Source: Chryseobacterium daecheongense (lineage in GTDB: Bacteria; Bacteroidota; Bacteroidia; Flavobacteriales; Weeksellaceae). Taken from it: DNA of 64,000 bases. A program made the position numbers and the translations under genes. Positions 9,341 through 18,433 of this stretch are shown one piece after another. Every line of letters begins with the position of its first letter. The first letter of the stretch is position 1. Below the pieces are notes generated by a model. It was given only the letters and a program-made list of their open reading frames with translations, did not search any database and had not been told where the DNA came from. Where the stretch lies: NCBI RefSeq assembly GCF_003729955.1, contig NZ_RJTX01000004.1, positions 620,001-684,000 of the forward strand. The letters run 5' to 3'.

Positions 9341-10090
9341 TTAATATGATCGAAATAATGGTTCCCTATTTTTAATTTTATAAATGTAATAAATAATTAT
9401 ACAAATACATACCAATTGAATGGTTCCCAAACTTCCAATGATCTCTACTCTCGGTTTAATAAAATCAAGGAAAAACCTAAATGTAAAATAGCTCAACATA
9501 AAGATCTGAAACAAAAATCCCGAAGGGTATTTTCTTTTCTTGGCAAGAATTTTCAAGAATATCCAAAGAATAATTAGAAATACTATTTCATACAATGCAA
9601 CAGGATGTCTCCAATACTTGTCTCCCAGATGCATTCCAAAAACAGAGTCTGTGGGAATTCCATAGGTTTCTTCATAAACACCTGTGAGAAAGCAACCTAT
9701 CCTTCCTATAATGATGGCAAATATTAATGGAAAAACGATTAAATCCCCCGTGCTTTCTTTGTGTCCTACGATCTTTTTGGCCAGTTCTACTCCAATGAGT
9801 CCAAAAGCAAGTCCTCCGACAATCGTATTATTGGACCAGATTTCTTTCAAAGAAAAGTTTTCAAATAAGGCAAAAGGGTTTTCAAGATTTCCAATGAGCT
9901 TAGAGCCAAAAAGTGCTCCGGCTGTTGCTCCTATGATTACTGCCGCAGAAGTATTGAAAGAAAGCTTTTCAGCAGACTTTCTTTTGCCATAATAATAAAA
10001 ACGCATGCCGAGAAATATTCCCAGTGTTTCAAAAACAGGGTGCGCCAGAACCGTTTTGCCGAATATTTGAAAAGTAACTGGAAAATCCAT
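9341..10090 (-). CDS. Lgt-family (prolipoprotein diacylglyceryl transferase-like) membrane protein, atypical
   Basis: A 249-residue multispanning membrane protein with the Lgt fold signatures. GRIGCFLTGVYEETYG (from residue 129) corresponds to the Lgt signature GRIGNFINGE; HPVALYEIV matches the HPTQLYE segment; RFFLDFIKPR matches the RFxxEFxR region. Two differences from classical Lgt stand out: the signature Asn is Cys133, and the HGG segment that carries an essential His in E. coli Lgt reads VGG (91-93). It is therefore probably a paralog with a different acyl or lipid donor/acceptor rather than the housekeeping enzyme. First gene of a compact set with a small membrane protein and a multi-cluster radical SAM enzyme; divergent from guaC across a 71-base gap. 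Confidence 0.8.
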   Translation of the reverse strand: MDFPVTFQIFGKTVLAHPVFETLGIFLGMRFYYYGKRKSAEKLSFNTSAAVIIGATAGALFGSKLIGNLENPFALFENFSLKEIWSNNTIVGGLAFGLIGVELAKKIVGHKESTGDLIVFPLIFAIIIGRIGCFLTGVYEETYGIPTDSVFGMHLGDKYWRHPVALYEIVFLIILWIFLKILAKKRKYPSGFLFQIFMLSYFTFRFFLDFIKPRVEIIGSLGTIQLVCICIIIYYIYKIKNREPLFRSY

Positions 10091-10161
10091 CCTTTCAAAA
10101 GTAATACATTTAAGATTATTTGCTAATTTTATTTGATAAACAATTTAATCAATTATCCAAA

Positions 10162-11202
10162 ATGCGAATAGAATATGATATAAAACTGGGGTTCAAGGAT
10201 GTAATGTTCCGCCCTAAACGTTCCACTTTAAAATCCCGTTCCGAAGTTGATCTGGAAAGAGAATTCACTTTTCGTCATACCAAGAAAAAATGGAAGGGAA
10301 CCCCCATTATTGCTGCCAATATGGACACAGTAGGAACATTTGAAATGGCTGTAGAACTGGCTAAAGATAAGATCATTACAGCGGTTCACAAACATTATTC
10401 AGTAGAAGAATGGAGTCAGTTTTTACAAAGCCAGCCGGAAAGCATTCATCAATATATTGCCTTAAGCACTGGAACGGGGAAAACCGATGAGGAAAAAATA
10501 AGACAAATCCTCGAAAAGCATCCAAAAATCGAGTTTCTCTGCATCGATGTAGCCAATGGATATTCTGAGCATTTTGTAGGATTTGTGAAGAAAGCAAGGG
10601 CCAATTTTCCGGATAAAATCATCATGGCAGGAAATGTTGTTACCGGAGAAATGGTGGAAGAGCTTCTTTTGGTAGGCGCAGATATCATCAAAGTTGGAAT
10701 TGGGCCTGGTTCTGTATGCACAACCCGTGTAAAAACAGGAGTTGGTTATCCACAACTTTCGGCTATTATTGAGTGTGCGGATGCCGCTCATGGTTTGGGG
10801 GGACATATTATTGCAGATGGGGGGTGTAAAGTTCCCGGAGATGTTGCCAAAGCTTTCGGAGGCGGAGCAGATTTCGTGATGCTTGGCGGAATGTTTGCCG
10901 GACACGATGAAAGTGGAGGTGAAATAATCGAAGAAAATGGCAAGAAATTCCGTCTCTTTTATGGAATGAGCTCCAAAACAGCTATGGATAAGCATTCAGG
11001 TGGTGTTGCTGAATATAGGGCTTCCGAAGGTAAAACGGTGAAAGTAGCTTATAAAGGTCCTGTTTCAGAAACTGTAAAGGACATTTTAGGGGGAGTTCGT
11101 TCCACTTGTACTTATGTAGGAGCATCCAAGCTTAAAGAACTATCCAAAAGAACGACTTTCATCCGCGTTCAGGAGCAGGAAAACCAAATTTTTAAAGATT
11201 AA
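10162..11202 (+). CDS. guaC: GMP reductase
   Basis: Reduces GMP to IMP with NADPH in purine salvage. The start at 10162 gives 346 residues, almost exactly the length of E. coli GuaC; an upstream in-frame ATG at 10120 would add 14 residues. Family features: [21 protein letters not shown] at the N-terminus, [15 protein letters not shown], the catalytic-loop segment [20 protein letters not shown] with the active Cys at residue 186, and [21 protein letters not shown]. The absence of CBS domains and the short length separate it from IMP dehydrogenase. The next gene begins two bases after the stop. Confidence 0.93.
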   Translation: MRIEYDIKLGFKDVMFRPKRSTLKSRSEVDLEREFTFRHTKKKWKGTPIIAANMDTVGTFEMAVELAKDKIITAVHKHYSVEEWSQFLQSQPESIHQYIALSTGTGKTDEEKIRQILEKHPKIEFLCIDVANGYSEHFVGFVKKARANFPDKIIMAGNVVTGEMVEELLLVGADIIKVGIGPGSVCTTRVKTGVGYPQLSAIIECADAAHGLGGHIIADGGCKVPGDVAKAFGGGADFVMLGGMFAGHDESGGEIIEENGKKFRLFYGMSSKTAMDKHSGGVAEYRASEGKTVKVAYKGPVSETVKDILGGVRSTCTYVGASKLKELSKRTTFIRVQEQENQIFKD

Positions 11203-11204
11203 TT

Positions 11205-11961
11205 TTGGAAAAAATATTTCATATACTCAATGGTGATTGCCTTGCTGAACAATTAAAGGAAACTTCAATTAAAGGCGGGGTGATTATTTGCCGCGAAGCT
11301 TTAATTTCCGGTGATATAAAAGCCAATTCTTTAGAAGATTTGGAAATTAAGAGCTCAATTCATTTCACAAGATTATGGAATCAACAAAGAAGTGTATTAC
11401 GAAAAAACAGTTGCTGAGTTTCAGAAAATATTGAATATTCCTGAAAGCGCTGAAGTCAATCTCTGGTTTGAAGATGATCTTTTCTGTCAAACCAATATGT
11501 GGTTCTGTCTTTACTTATTGTCAGGAAATAAGAATATCAAGATTTTCAGGGTTTTTCCGGCGATTTCAGAAAATGAAGATCACTGGAAGGGATTTTCAAG
11601 ATCAAGCAATGAAGAGCTGGAAAAATCTCTACAATCAAGAGTTAAATTAGAAGAAAAAGATATTGAATTGGGTGTAAATCTTTGGAAAGCCTATCAAAAT
11701 CAGGACAAAAACAGTTTGACCCTTCTGTCTGAAACACAATCAAAGTGTTTTAATCTGCTGAAAGAAATAATTGAAGCTTATTTCAATACTTTTCCGGAAA
11801 ATAAGACTTCCACAAATCCTGAAGTATATGTAAAGAAGTTAATGGATGATGGTCTGAAGGATTTTAAGCAAATATTTGAAAAATTTCAGCAGAAATTCGG
11901 GATGTACGGATATGGTGATCTTCAGGTAAAGAAAATGTATGATAAAGTCTTAAAACAATAA
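11205..11961 (+). pseudogene. DUF1835 protein gene interrupted by a frameshift
   Basis: The first frame begins with TTG at 11205 (MEKIFHILNGDCLAEQLKE) and reads the conserved N-terminus up to NSLED, then stops at 11417. A second frame picks up the expected continuation (WKLRAQFISQDYGINKEVYYEK) and runs to 11961. The join lies in a short T run at 11339-11341, where two T residues appear to be missing (DFWK would need gat ttt tgg aaa). With the shift repaired the protein would be about 250 residues, normal for this uncharacterised family. Either a real inactivating indel or a homopolymer sequencing error. It follows guaC by two bases and ends at a clear terminator. Confidence 0.75.
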
Positions 11962-11987
11962 AAAAACCGTCTAGCGACGGTTTTTTT
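11960..11987. terminator. Bidirectional intrinsic terminator after the DUF1835 gene
   Basis: A 12-bp stem (11960-11971 with 11976-11987), a four-base loop, and A/T runs on both sides. It separates the convergent DUF1835 and fabG genes. Confidence 0.85.
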
Positions 11988-12010
11988 GTTTATAATAGTT
12001 CAGTTATTTC

Positions 12011-12754
12011 TTATGTTAACATTCCTCCGTCAACATTCAGGACTTGACCTGTAATATAAGAACCCATTTCACTTCCTAAGAATACACATGCATTGGCAAT
12101 ATCCTCAGGTTGTCCACCTCTCTTCATTGGGATTCCGTCTCTCCAGGCCTGAAGTGTTTTTTCATCAAGAGATGCTGTCATTTCAGTTTCGATAAACCCA
12201 GGAGCAATAGCATTACAACGGATATTTCTTGAACCTAATTCCAACGCTACAGATTTAGTAAACCCGATAACTCCAGCTTTAGAAGCAGCATAGTTAGCCT
12301 GCCCTCCATTTCCACTGATTCCAACTACGGATGTCATATTGATAATAGATCCTGATCTTGCTTTCATCATCGGCTTGATCACCGCTTTTGTAAGATTGAA
12401 TACAGAATCTAAATTTACTTTAATAATAGTATCCCAATCTTCTTTAGACATTCTCAGCAATAAATTATCTCTTGTAATTCCTGCATTGTTGATCAGAATA
12501 TCAATCTGGCCAAACTCAGCCATTACTTCTTCTACTAATTTTTGAGCCGCATCATAATCCGATGCATCTGATTGGTAACCTTTAATTTGAGTTACAGAAC
12601 TTAAAGTTGCTTCTAATTCTTTTGCTTTGTCAACAGAACCTACATAAGTGAATGCTATTTTCGCTCCCTGTTGAGCAAAAACTTCAGCAATTCCTCTTCC
12701 GATTCCTCTTGTAGCTCCGGTAATTAACGCTACTTTTCCTTCTAGTATTTTCAT
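12011..12754 (-). CDS. fabG: 3-oxoacyl-[acyl-carrier-protein] reductase
   Basis: NADPH-dependent short-chain reductase of fatty acid elongation (type II system). The 247 residues carry the cofactor motif TGATRGIGRG near the start, NNAG, the catalytic Ser in MTSVVGISGNGGQ and the YxxxK motif in NYAASKAG, and the C-terminal GFIETEMTASL and ITGQVLNVDGGM that separate FabG from other SDRs. It stands alone. A minus-strand TATCTTTG (12842-12849) about 90 bases upstream of the ATG is the likely -7 promoter element. Confidence 0.93.
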   Translation of the reverse strand: MKILEGKVALITGATRGIGRGIAEVFAQQGAKIAFTYVGSVDKAKELEATLSSVTQIKGYQSDASDYDAAQKLVEEVMAEFGQIDILINNAGITRDNLLLRMSKEDWDTIIKVNLDSVFNLTKAVIKPMMKARSGSIINMTSVVGISGNGGQANYAASKAGVIGFTKSVALELGSRNIRCNAIAPGFIETEMTASLDEKTLQAWRDGIPMKRGGQPEDIANACVFLGSEMGSYITGQVLNVDGGMLT

Positions 12755-12989
12755 ATTTATTAATTATTATTTCCCTGTTTCATTCATTTAATCCTTAGTG
12801 TTATTGGTGTTTTTGTATCTCTAAAAATAGATAATAAACCGCAAAGATATTATAATTTACTATTCAATACATTTTAAATCATCAAATTACTTCATTTTTA
12901 TGCATTTTCACTTTCATAGAATAGCACTAAAACTTTGTAATCTACCAAATTTCAAAGTAAAGAATAAAGTAGAAAAAATCCTGGGATTA

Positions 12990-13664
12990 TTATATGGAAT
13001 TGTTAACAATCAGAACAATCTCTCCTTTTAAAGTTTTGCTTTTGGAAAATTCAATCAATTCATTGATTGTGCCTCTCTTGGTTTCCTCAAATTTTTTGGA
13101 AATTTCTCTGCTCAAGCTCACTTTTGTATTTTCTCCAAAGAATTCCTTGATCTGTTCTAAGGTTGTATTGATCTTATGCGGACTTTCATAAAGAACGATT
13201 GTTTTTTTCTCTTCCGCAAGTTGTTTCAGTTTGGTCTGTCTTCCTTTCTTTTGTGGAAGAAAACCAGCAAATAGAAATTCATTATTAGGTAATCCGGACA
13301 CCACCAGTGCCGGAACAAAAGCTGTTGCTCCCGGCAGACAGATCATTTCGATCTGATGATCTGCTCCAGCCTTAGCCAGTAAATACCCCGGATCTGAAAT
13401 ACCAGGAGTTCCTGCATCCGTAATAAGGGCAACATTTTGGCCATTTTTGAGATCAGCAATCACTTTTTCAGTCGCCTGATGTTCGTTGTGTAAATGATAA
13501 GATTTTAATGGTTTTGAAATCTCAAAATGCTTTAAAAGTATCCCTGAGGTTCTTGTATCCTCACACAAAATATAATCTACCTCTTTCAGAACATGTACCG
13601 CTCTGAAGGTCATATCTTCCAGGTTCCCTACAGGTGTAGGAACAAAATAAAGAATACCGCTCAA
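12990..13664 (-). CDS. rsmI: 16S rRNA (cytidine(1402)-2'-O)-methyltransferase
   Basis: Methylates the 2'-OH of C1402 in the decoding centre of 16S rRNA. It has the tetrapyrrole-methylase-type fold: LYFVPTPVGNLEDMTFRAV at the N-terminus, CEDTRTSGILL, and VALITDAGTPGISDPGY for SAM binding. The 224 residues make it a little shorter than E. coli RsmI, which is usual in this phylum. It follows the acidic repeat protein gene by two bases on the same strand, so the two form an operon. Confidence 0.93.
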   Translation of the reverse strand: MSGILYFVPTPVGNLEDMTFRAVHVLKEVDYILCEDTRTSGILLKHFEISKPLKSYHLHNEHQATEKVIADLKNGQNVALITDAGTPGISDPGYLLAKAGADHQIEMICLPGATAFVPALVVSGLPNNEFLFAGFLPQKKGRQTKLKQLAEEKKTIVLYESPHKINTTLEQIKEFFGENTKVSLSREISKKFEETKRGTINELIEFSKSKTLKGEIVLIVNNSI

Positions 13665-13666
13665 AA

Positions 13667-15193
13667 TTATAAGAATTTATTTTCTACCAACACCCACAAT
13701 CTTTGAGCATATTCATCTACTTTTTTCCAGTTTTTCTCATAGTAAAGCTCACTTAGATACTCTTTTGCCTCATCAAGAGTTTTGAAACTGTTCAATATCG
13801 TTACTGTTTCATTAAGCTCCGATTGGCTTCCACCAAATAGTACTTTTGAGAAAGCAATCCTGTCATTCAGATCCAGTCTGAACTCCGGTTTTGCTTTTTC
13901 AGCTTCCATATAATCTGTAGGAATATTGGTTTTTAAGATACTTCCCGTTTCTTCTTTTACGATGGGTTCCGGCTTTTCTTCCTTAGGAATTTCTCTTTCC
14001 AATGGATCATCATCAAATAAGGTTTGAACAACTTTTAACCCTTTGATATTAGCTAATCTTATTTTTCTTTCCTGCTGATAAGCATCTAAATTTTCAAAGC
14101 TTTCATCAGAAGCCGGTTTTTCTTTCTCTGTTTCCGGCATGGGTCTGTCAATATCAACAATTTTTCTCCTGTCAATATCTTCAGAAATGATCTTTTCCTC
14201 CTGCTTTTCTTCTAGCTGACCTTCATTTTTAATTTCATTCAGGATATTTTCAACATTAGAGGTTTCAGTTATCATTTCTCCCTGCTCAATAGCAGCATGC
14301 GAAGTAATGAATTGATCTTCGGTTTCTTCGACAAGGATTTCTTCATCTTCCAATATTTCCGTATCAAAAATACTTGGAATAGTCTCTGTATATTCTGCAG
14401 GCTTTACTTCAGATTCAAAATTATCCTGGATTTTCTCTTCCTCTTCAAAATCACTCTCATTACTTCCCTGATCATCAGAAACTTCATTTTCAAACTCGTC
14501 TATTTCGTTAAGCTGATTGTTGAAAAGAGCTTCTTCTTCTGTTATTTCATTCACGAACATATCTTCATGAATATCTTCATCATTTTCAGGTTCGGCATTA
14601 GCCAGTATTCTTTCTTCATCAACAAAGCTTAAAACATTTTCCTGATAATCAGAGGGTTCATTTTCATCAATTTCATTTAACTGGTTCATGAAAACATTTT
14701 CCTCTTCTCCGACTTTTTCAGGTGCCTCTGTATTTTCAACCACTTCAGATTCAGAGTTCTGTTCGACCAAGTTCACAAAACCTTCATGGAACTCGCTTTC
14801 TACGATCTCGTTCAGTTGATTATTGAAAATAGCCTCCTCTTCAGTAACCCTGTCCTGGAAAGACTCGCCGCTGATATTTTCAGAATTTTCGTCTATTTCA
14901 TTGAATTCGTTATTAAAAATAGCTTCTTCTTCCGTAACCTCATTTCCGGATTCATGAATTTCCGAATGACGATCAGCAATAAACTGATTATCTGAATTTT
15001 GTAATGAATTATCGATGATAAAATACTCGATATTCTTTTCCAGTAATCTCAAAAAAGAGATTCTGTTCGCAAGCTCATCTACAAGATCCTGCTTAGAAAG
15101 TAATTCGTCTACATTGTTGATTTTCTCCAAAATATCAATGATATTCCGGGATTCAAAAAAAATCTTTTCCTTTAAATCTTGGATATTCTGCAT
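13667..15193 (-). CDS. Acidic protein with repeated E-E-E-x-x-F-x-N-x-x-N-E-I motif, function unknown
   Basis: Not recognised as a characterised family. The 508-residue product has three parts. Residues 1-65 are a helical segment. Residues 80-300 are a very acidic low-complexity middle with four copies of an 18-residue motif of the type VTEEEAIFNNQLNEIDE, at 85-102, 115-132, 160-177 and 216-233. The C-terminus (about 425-508; RLDLNDRIAFSKVLFGGSQSELNETV and LDEAKEYLSELYYEKNWKKVDEYAQ) looks like a conserved folded domain. No signal peptide or membrane segment, so it is cytoplasmic. Co-transcribed with rsmI. The central motifs could be short linear binding sites. Confidence 0.75.
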   Translation of the reverse strand: MQNIQDLKEKIFFESRNIIDILEKINNVDELLSKQDLVDELANRISFLRLLEKNIEYFIIDNSLQNSDNQFIADRHSEIHESGNEVTEEEAIFNNEFNEIDENSENISGESFQDRVTEEEAIFNNQLNEIVESEFHEGFVNLVEQNSESEVVENTEAPEKVGEEENVFMNQLNEIDENEPSDYQENVLSFVDEERILANAEPENDEDIHEDMFVNEITEEEALFNNQLNEIDEFENEVSDDQGSNESDFEEEEKIQDNFESEVKPAEYTETIPSIFDTEILEDEEILVEETEDQFITSHAAIEQGEMITETSNVENILNEIKNEGQLEEKQEEKIISEDIDRRKIVDIDRPMPETEKEKPASDESFENLDAYQQERKIRLANIKGLKVVQTLFDDDPLEREIPKEEKPEPIVKEETGSILKTNIPTDYMEAEKAKPEFRLDLNDRIAFSKVLFGGSQSELNETVTILNSFKTLDEAKEYLSELYYEKNWKKVDEYAQRLWVLVENKFL

Positions 15194-15253
15194 ATAAGAT
15201 TCTTGTTAAAATTGCTTACTTTTGATGTTAAAAATATACGGCTAATTTAACAA

Positions 15254-15844
15254 ATGTTTTTAGAAAATACAATTAATCATTCCAAACAGAGCGGGTGGAT
15301 GGAAGTTATTTGCGGCTCTATGTTTTCGGGGAAAACCGAGGAGTTGATCCGAAGGCTGAGAAGGGCTGAAATGGCAGGGCAGAATGTGGAAATTTTTAAA
15401 CCTAAACTGGATACAAGATATTCTGAAGAAGATGTGGTTTCTCACAACCAGAATAAAATCCGCAGTACAGCAGTAGAAAATCCTAATGAAATTCTCTTGC
15501 TGGCTTCCAACTGTGATGTAGTAGGAATTGATGAAGCCCAATTTTTTGATGAAAGCATTGTTGATATAGCCAATCAGCTTGCAAACAGCGGTATACGTGT
15601 GGTTATTGCAGGGTTGGATATGGATTTTCTAGGACGTCCTTTCGGTCCCATGCCTAATTTGATGGCCACCGCAGAATATGTAACAAAAGTGCACGCTATT
15701 TGCAAGAGAACAGGGAATCTTGCTAATTATTCCATGAGGATTTCTCAGGGAGATAATCTTGTAGAATTAGGAGAAACCGAAAGTTATGAAGCAGTAAGCC
15801 GTCGGGTTTTCATCGATGAAGTGCTTTTGAAAAAGAAAAAATAA
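15254..15844 (+). CDS. tdk: Thymidine kinase, type II
   Basis: Phosphorylates thymidine to dTMP for salvage. The 196-residue protein shows the P-loop GSMFSGKTEEL (about 22-32), the Walker-B-like GIDEAQFFD with the catalytic Glu, and the lasso region HAICKRTGNLANYSMR. Only one Cys is visible around the usual zinc-binding segment, so the structural zinc site may be incomplete. A TACTTTTG at 15217-15224 is a plausible -7 element. Divergent from the acidic repeat protein gene. Confidence 0.93.
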   Translation: MFLENTINHSKQSGWMEVICGSMFSGKTEELIRRLRRAEMAGQNVEIFKPKLDTRYSEEDVVSHNQNKIRSTAVENPNEILLLASNCDVVGIDEAQFFDESIVDIANQLANSGIRVVIAGLDMDFLGRPFGPMPNLMATAEYVTKVHAICKRTGNLANYSMRISQGDNLVELGETESYEAVSRRVFIDEVLLKKKK

Positions 15845-15923
15845 TAGATTAAACAGTAAAATCACAAAACTGCTAAACTGCGAATTTGTTTTAAAAATAG
15901 CTTTTTAGCTTTTTACGATTTAA

Positions 15924-15955
15924 CGAAATTGCAAATCTATAAAATTGCAATTTCG
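15924..15955. repeat. Inverted repeat in the tdk-murF gap
   Basis: Perfect 11-base arms (cgaaattgcaa at 15924-15934, ttgcaatttcg at 15945-15955) with a ten-base loop. There is no T run after it, so it is a weak terminator candidate. The surrounding 139-base gap holds no gene that I can see. Confidence 0.4.
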
Positions 15956-15983
15956 CTTTAATAAAAGTTGAAGGGGTCACTAC

Positions 15984-18431
15984 ATGAATTATACAGTACA
16001 AGAAATTGCAGCCATCACCAATGCACAGATTATTGGAGATAAGGAACTATTAGTCAAAAACATAGCTTTTGACAGCAGGATTATTTATTCCACTAAAAAT
16101 ACTGCGTTCATTGCAATCAATACTAAAAAAAATTCCGGGGAAAAGTTCATTGAATCTGCCATAGACAGAGGAATCAATATCATTATTTCTGAACATTATG
16201 ATCCCCAATTTGAAGATATAACCTGGATTATTGTAGAAAACGCTGTGGAATTTCTTCAAAAACTGGCTAAATATCATTTTGAGAATTCACACTTACAATC
16301 TATCGGGATTACAGGAAGCAATGGAAAAACGATTTTAAAAGAGTGGTTATATCAATGTCTGTGGAATGAGTTTCCGACCGTAAAAAGTCCGAAAAGCTTT
16401 AATTCCCAGATCGGATTGCCTCTTTCCTTGCTGCAGATCAATTCTACTCATCAATTGGGCATTTTTGAAGTAGGAATTTCAAAGCCTCATGAAATGGAGA
16501 AACTGGAAAATATTTTCCACCCACAAATCGGATTGCTTACCCATATCGGATCTGCTCATGCTGCCAATTTTGAATCTGAAGAAGAACTCATTAATGAAAA
16601 AATAAAGCTCTTTAAAGATTCGAAAACTATTATTTATAATGGGGATAACTTTCTGGTTGATCATAAAATAAAAGAATTATATTCAAGTAAAAAATTAATA
16701 TCATACGGATTTAAAAAAGAGAACCAGGTTTTCATTAAAAATGATATTTTTAAAGATGAATCCGTAATTGTAAAATATTTTGATGAAGAGATTGCCTTCC
16801 CTGTTCATCAAAGGGATGAAGCTACTTTAACGAATGCTCTCGCCTTGATTACAGTTTTAAAAGAGCTGGGTATAGAAAATCAGAAAATCGTTGAAAAAAT
16901 CAATGCTTTAAAGGCTATTGAAATGAGATTGGAAGCGATTGAAGGAATTAAAAGCAATATCATTATCAATGATTCTTTTAATCTGGACTTGGACTCTCTG
17001 AAAACAGCTCTACAATTCTTAAATGAATATAAAAAGTCTAAAAAATCGCTGGTTTTAACAGATATTGTAGGAGTAAACTCCAATTCGCAGGAACTGTATG
17101 AAGAAGTTTCAGACCTCGTAAATGAACAGCGATTTGATTCCGTTTTTCTCATCGGACATGAAATCAGCAAGTTCAGCGGTCTTTTTAAAGCTAAAACCTT
17201 TACATTTATCAATACTCAGGAACTTATTGAAAGTAAACATCTTACTGAAATAGAAAATCAGATTATTCTCCTGAAGGGGGCAAGGAAATTTGAGATTGAA
17301 AAATTAAAAGATATTCTTGAGCTCAGGAAACATGATACGGTTTTGGAGATCAATCTGAACGCCATTTTACACAATATCAATTACCATAAATCTCTACTGA
17401 AGCCCGGAACCAAAATGATGGCGATGGTGAAAGCCAATTCCTATGGATTAGGCAGTTATGAAATTTCAGAATTCTTACAGCATCATCATATTGATTATCT
17501 GGGAGTTGCATTTGCTGATGAAGGCGTTGAACTTCGTAAAAAAGGAATTACTACCCCTATCGTTGTAATGAATCCTGAACAACACAGCTATGAAGCTATC
17601 ATCGAATATAATTTAGAGCCTGAAATTTACAGTTTCCGGGTGTTGGAACTATTCTATGAGGCCGTTCAGAAATCCGGATATGATAAAAAATACCCAATCC
17701 ACGTCAAGCTGGAAACGGGAATGCATCGTCTTGGTTTTAAAGGATTTGAGCTCGATCAGCTCAGTGAAACTTTAGAGAATAAAAATTTAAAAATTCAAAG
17801 TATTTTCAGCCATTTATCCTCTTCAGATGTTCCGACAGAAAAAGAATTTACATTAAATCAATTAGAAACTTTCGAAAAAAACTCCAATTATTTAATTGAA
17901 AAACTAGGCTATCAACCTATTCGACATATACTAAATTCTTCAGGAATAACAAGCTATACTGATCACCAGTACGATATGGTAAGAATAGGTATAGGAATGC
18001 TTGGAGAGTCTGCCAATCCCGAAATTCAGAAACAACTACAGTCTGTAGTGAGCTTTAAAACAGTTATATCACAAATTTCTCTGGTAGAAAATGGAGAATC
18101 TGTAGGCTACAGCAGAAAATATAAAACGGACCATCAGACAAAAATCGCTACCATTCCTGTAGGTTATGCAGACGGAATTCCTAGACTGATTGGAAACCAG
18201 GTGGGAAATGTAGGCATACATAAAGTTTTGGCGCCTATTGTAGGTAATATATGTATGGATATGATGATGATCAATGTAGATAATGTCCCAAATGTAAAAG
18301 AAGGCGATACAGTTACTATTTTCAACGCCTATCCAAGTTTAAAAGAATTTGCAGCCTATTGCAAAACGATAACTTATGAAGTATTAACCTCTATTTCCCC
18401 GCGGGTGAAACGGATTTATATCAAAGATTAA
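15984..18431 (+). CDS. murF-alr: Bifunctional UDP-MurNAc-tripeptide:D-Ala-D-Ala ligase / alanine racemase fusion
   Basis: Joins two steps that supply D-Ala-D-Ala to peptidoglycan. The N-terminal half (about 1-450) is MurF: ATP loop GITGSNGKT near residue 108, and LLTHIGSAHAANF. The C-terminal half (about 455-815) is alanine racemase: PLP-binding Lys483 in MVKANSYGLGS, YPIHVKLETGMHRLGF, RIGIGMLG, SVGYSRKYK with a catalytic-type Tyr, and TIPVGYADGIPR. The MurF half looks reduced (for example an irregular middle domain), as in other Bacteroidota fusions, so its ligase activity should not be taken for granted. The patatin-like gene starts two bases after its stop. Confidence 0.93.
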   Translation: MNYTVQEIAAITNAQIIGDKELLVKNIAFDSRIIYSTKNTAFIAINTKKNSGEKFIESAIDRGINIIISEHYDPQFEDITWIIVENAVEFLQKLAKYHFENSHLQSIGITGSNGKTILKEWLYQCLWNEFPTVKSPKSFNSQIGLPLSLLQINSTHQLGIFEVGISKPHEMEKLENIFHPQIGLLTHIGSAHAANFESEEELINEKIKLFKDSKTIIYNGDNFLVDHKIKELYSSKKLISYGFKKENQVFIKNDIFKDESVIVKYFDEEIAFPVHQRDEATLTNALALITVLKELGIENQKIVEKINALKAIEMRLEAIEGIKSNIIINDSFNLDLDSLKTALQFLNEYKKSKKSLVLTDIVGVNSNSQELYEEVSDLVNEQRFDSVFLIGHEISKFSGLFKAKTFTFINTQELIESKHLTEIENQIILLKGARKFEIEKLKDILELRKHDTVLEINLNAILHNINYHKSLLKPGTKMMAMVKANSYGLGSYEISEFLQHHHIDYLGVAFADEGVELRKKGITTPIVVMNPEQHSYEAIIEYNLEPEIYSFRVLELFYEAVQKSGYDKKYPIHVKLETGMHRLGFKGFELDQLSETLENKNLKIQSIFSHLSSSDVPTEKEFTLNQLETFEKNSNYLIEKLGYQPIRHILNSSGITSYTDHQYDMVRIGIGMLGESANPEIQKQLQSVVSFKTVISQISLVENGESVGYSRKYKTDHQTKIATIPVGYADGIPRLIGNQVGNVGIHKVLAPIVGNICMDMMMINVDNVPNVKEGDTVTIFNAYPSLKEFAAYCKTITYEVLTSISPRVKRIYIKD

Positions 18432-18433
18432 CT

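Noticed and set aside
10120..11202. IMP dehydrogenase instead of GMP reductase
   Set aside because: The protein has no CBS pair and the length (346 residues) and N-terminus are those of GuaC.
14297..14632. 111-residue open frame opposite the acidic repeat protein
   Set aside because: It is the mirror of Glu-rich codons on the other strand (Phe/Leu/Ile-rich product), a typical shadow.
15845..15983. Possible tRNA or small RNA in the tdk-murF gap
   Set aside because: No cloverleaf, anticodon arm or terminal CCA-like arrangement can be drawn; only one AT-rich inverted repeat is present.
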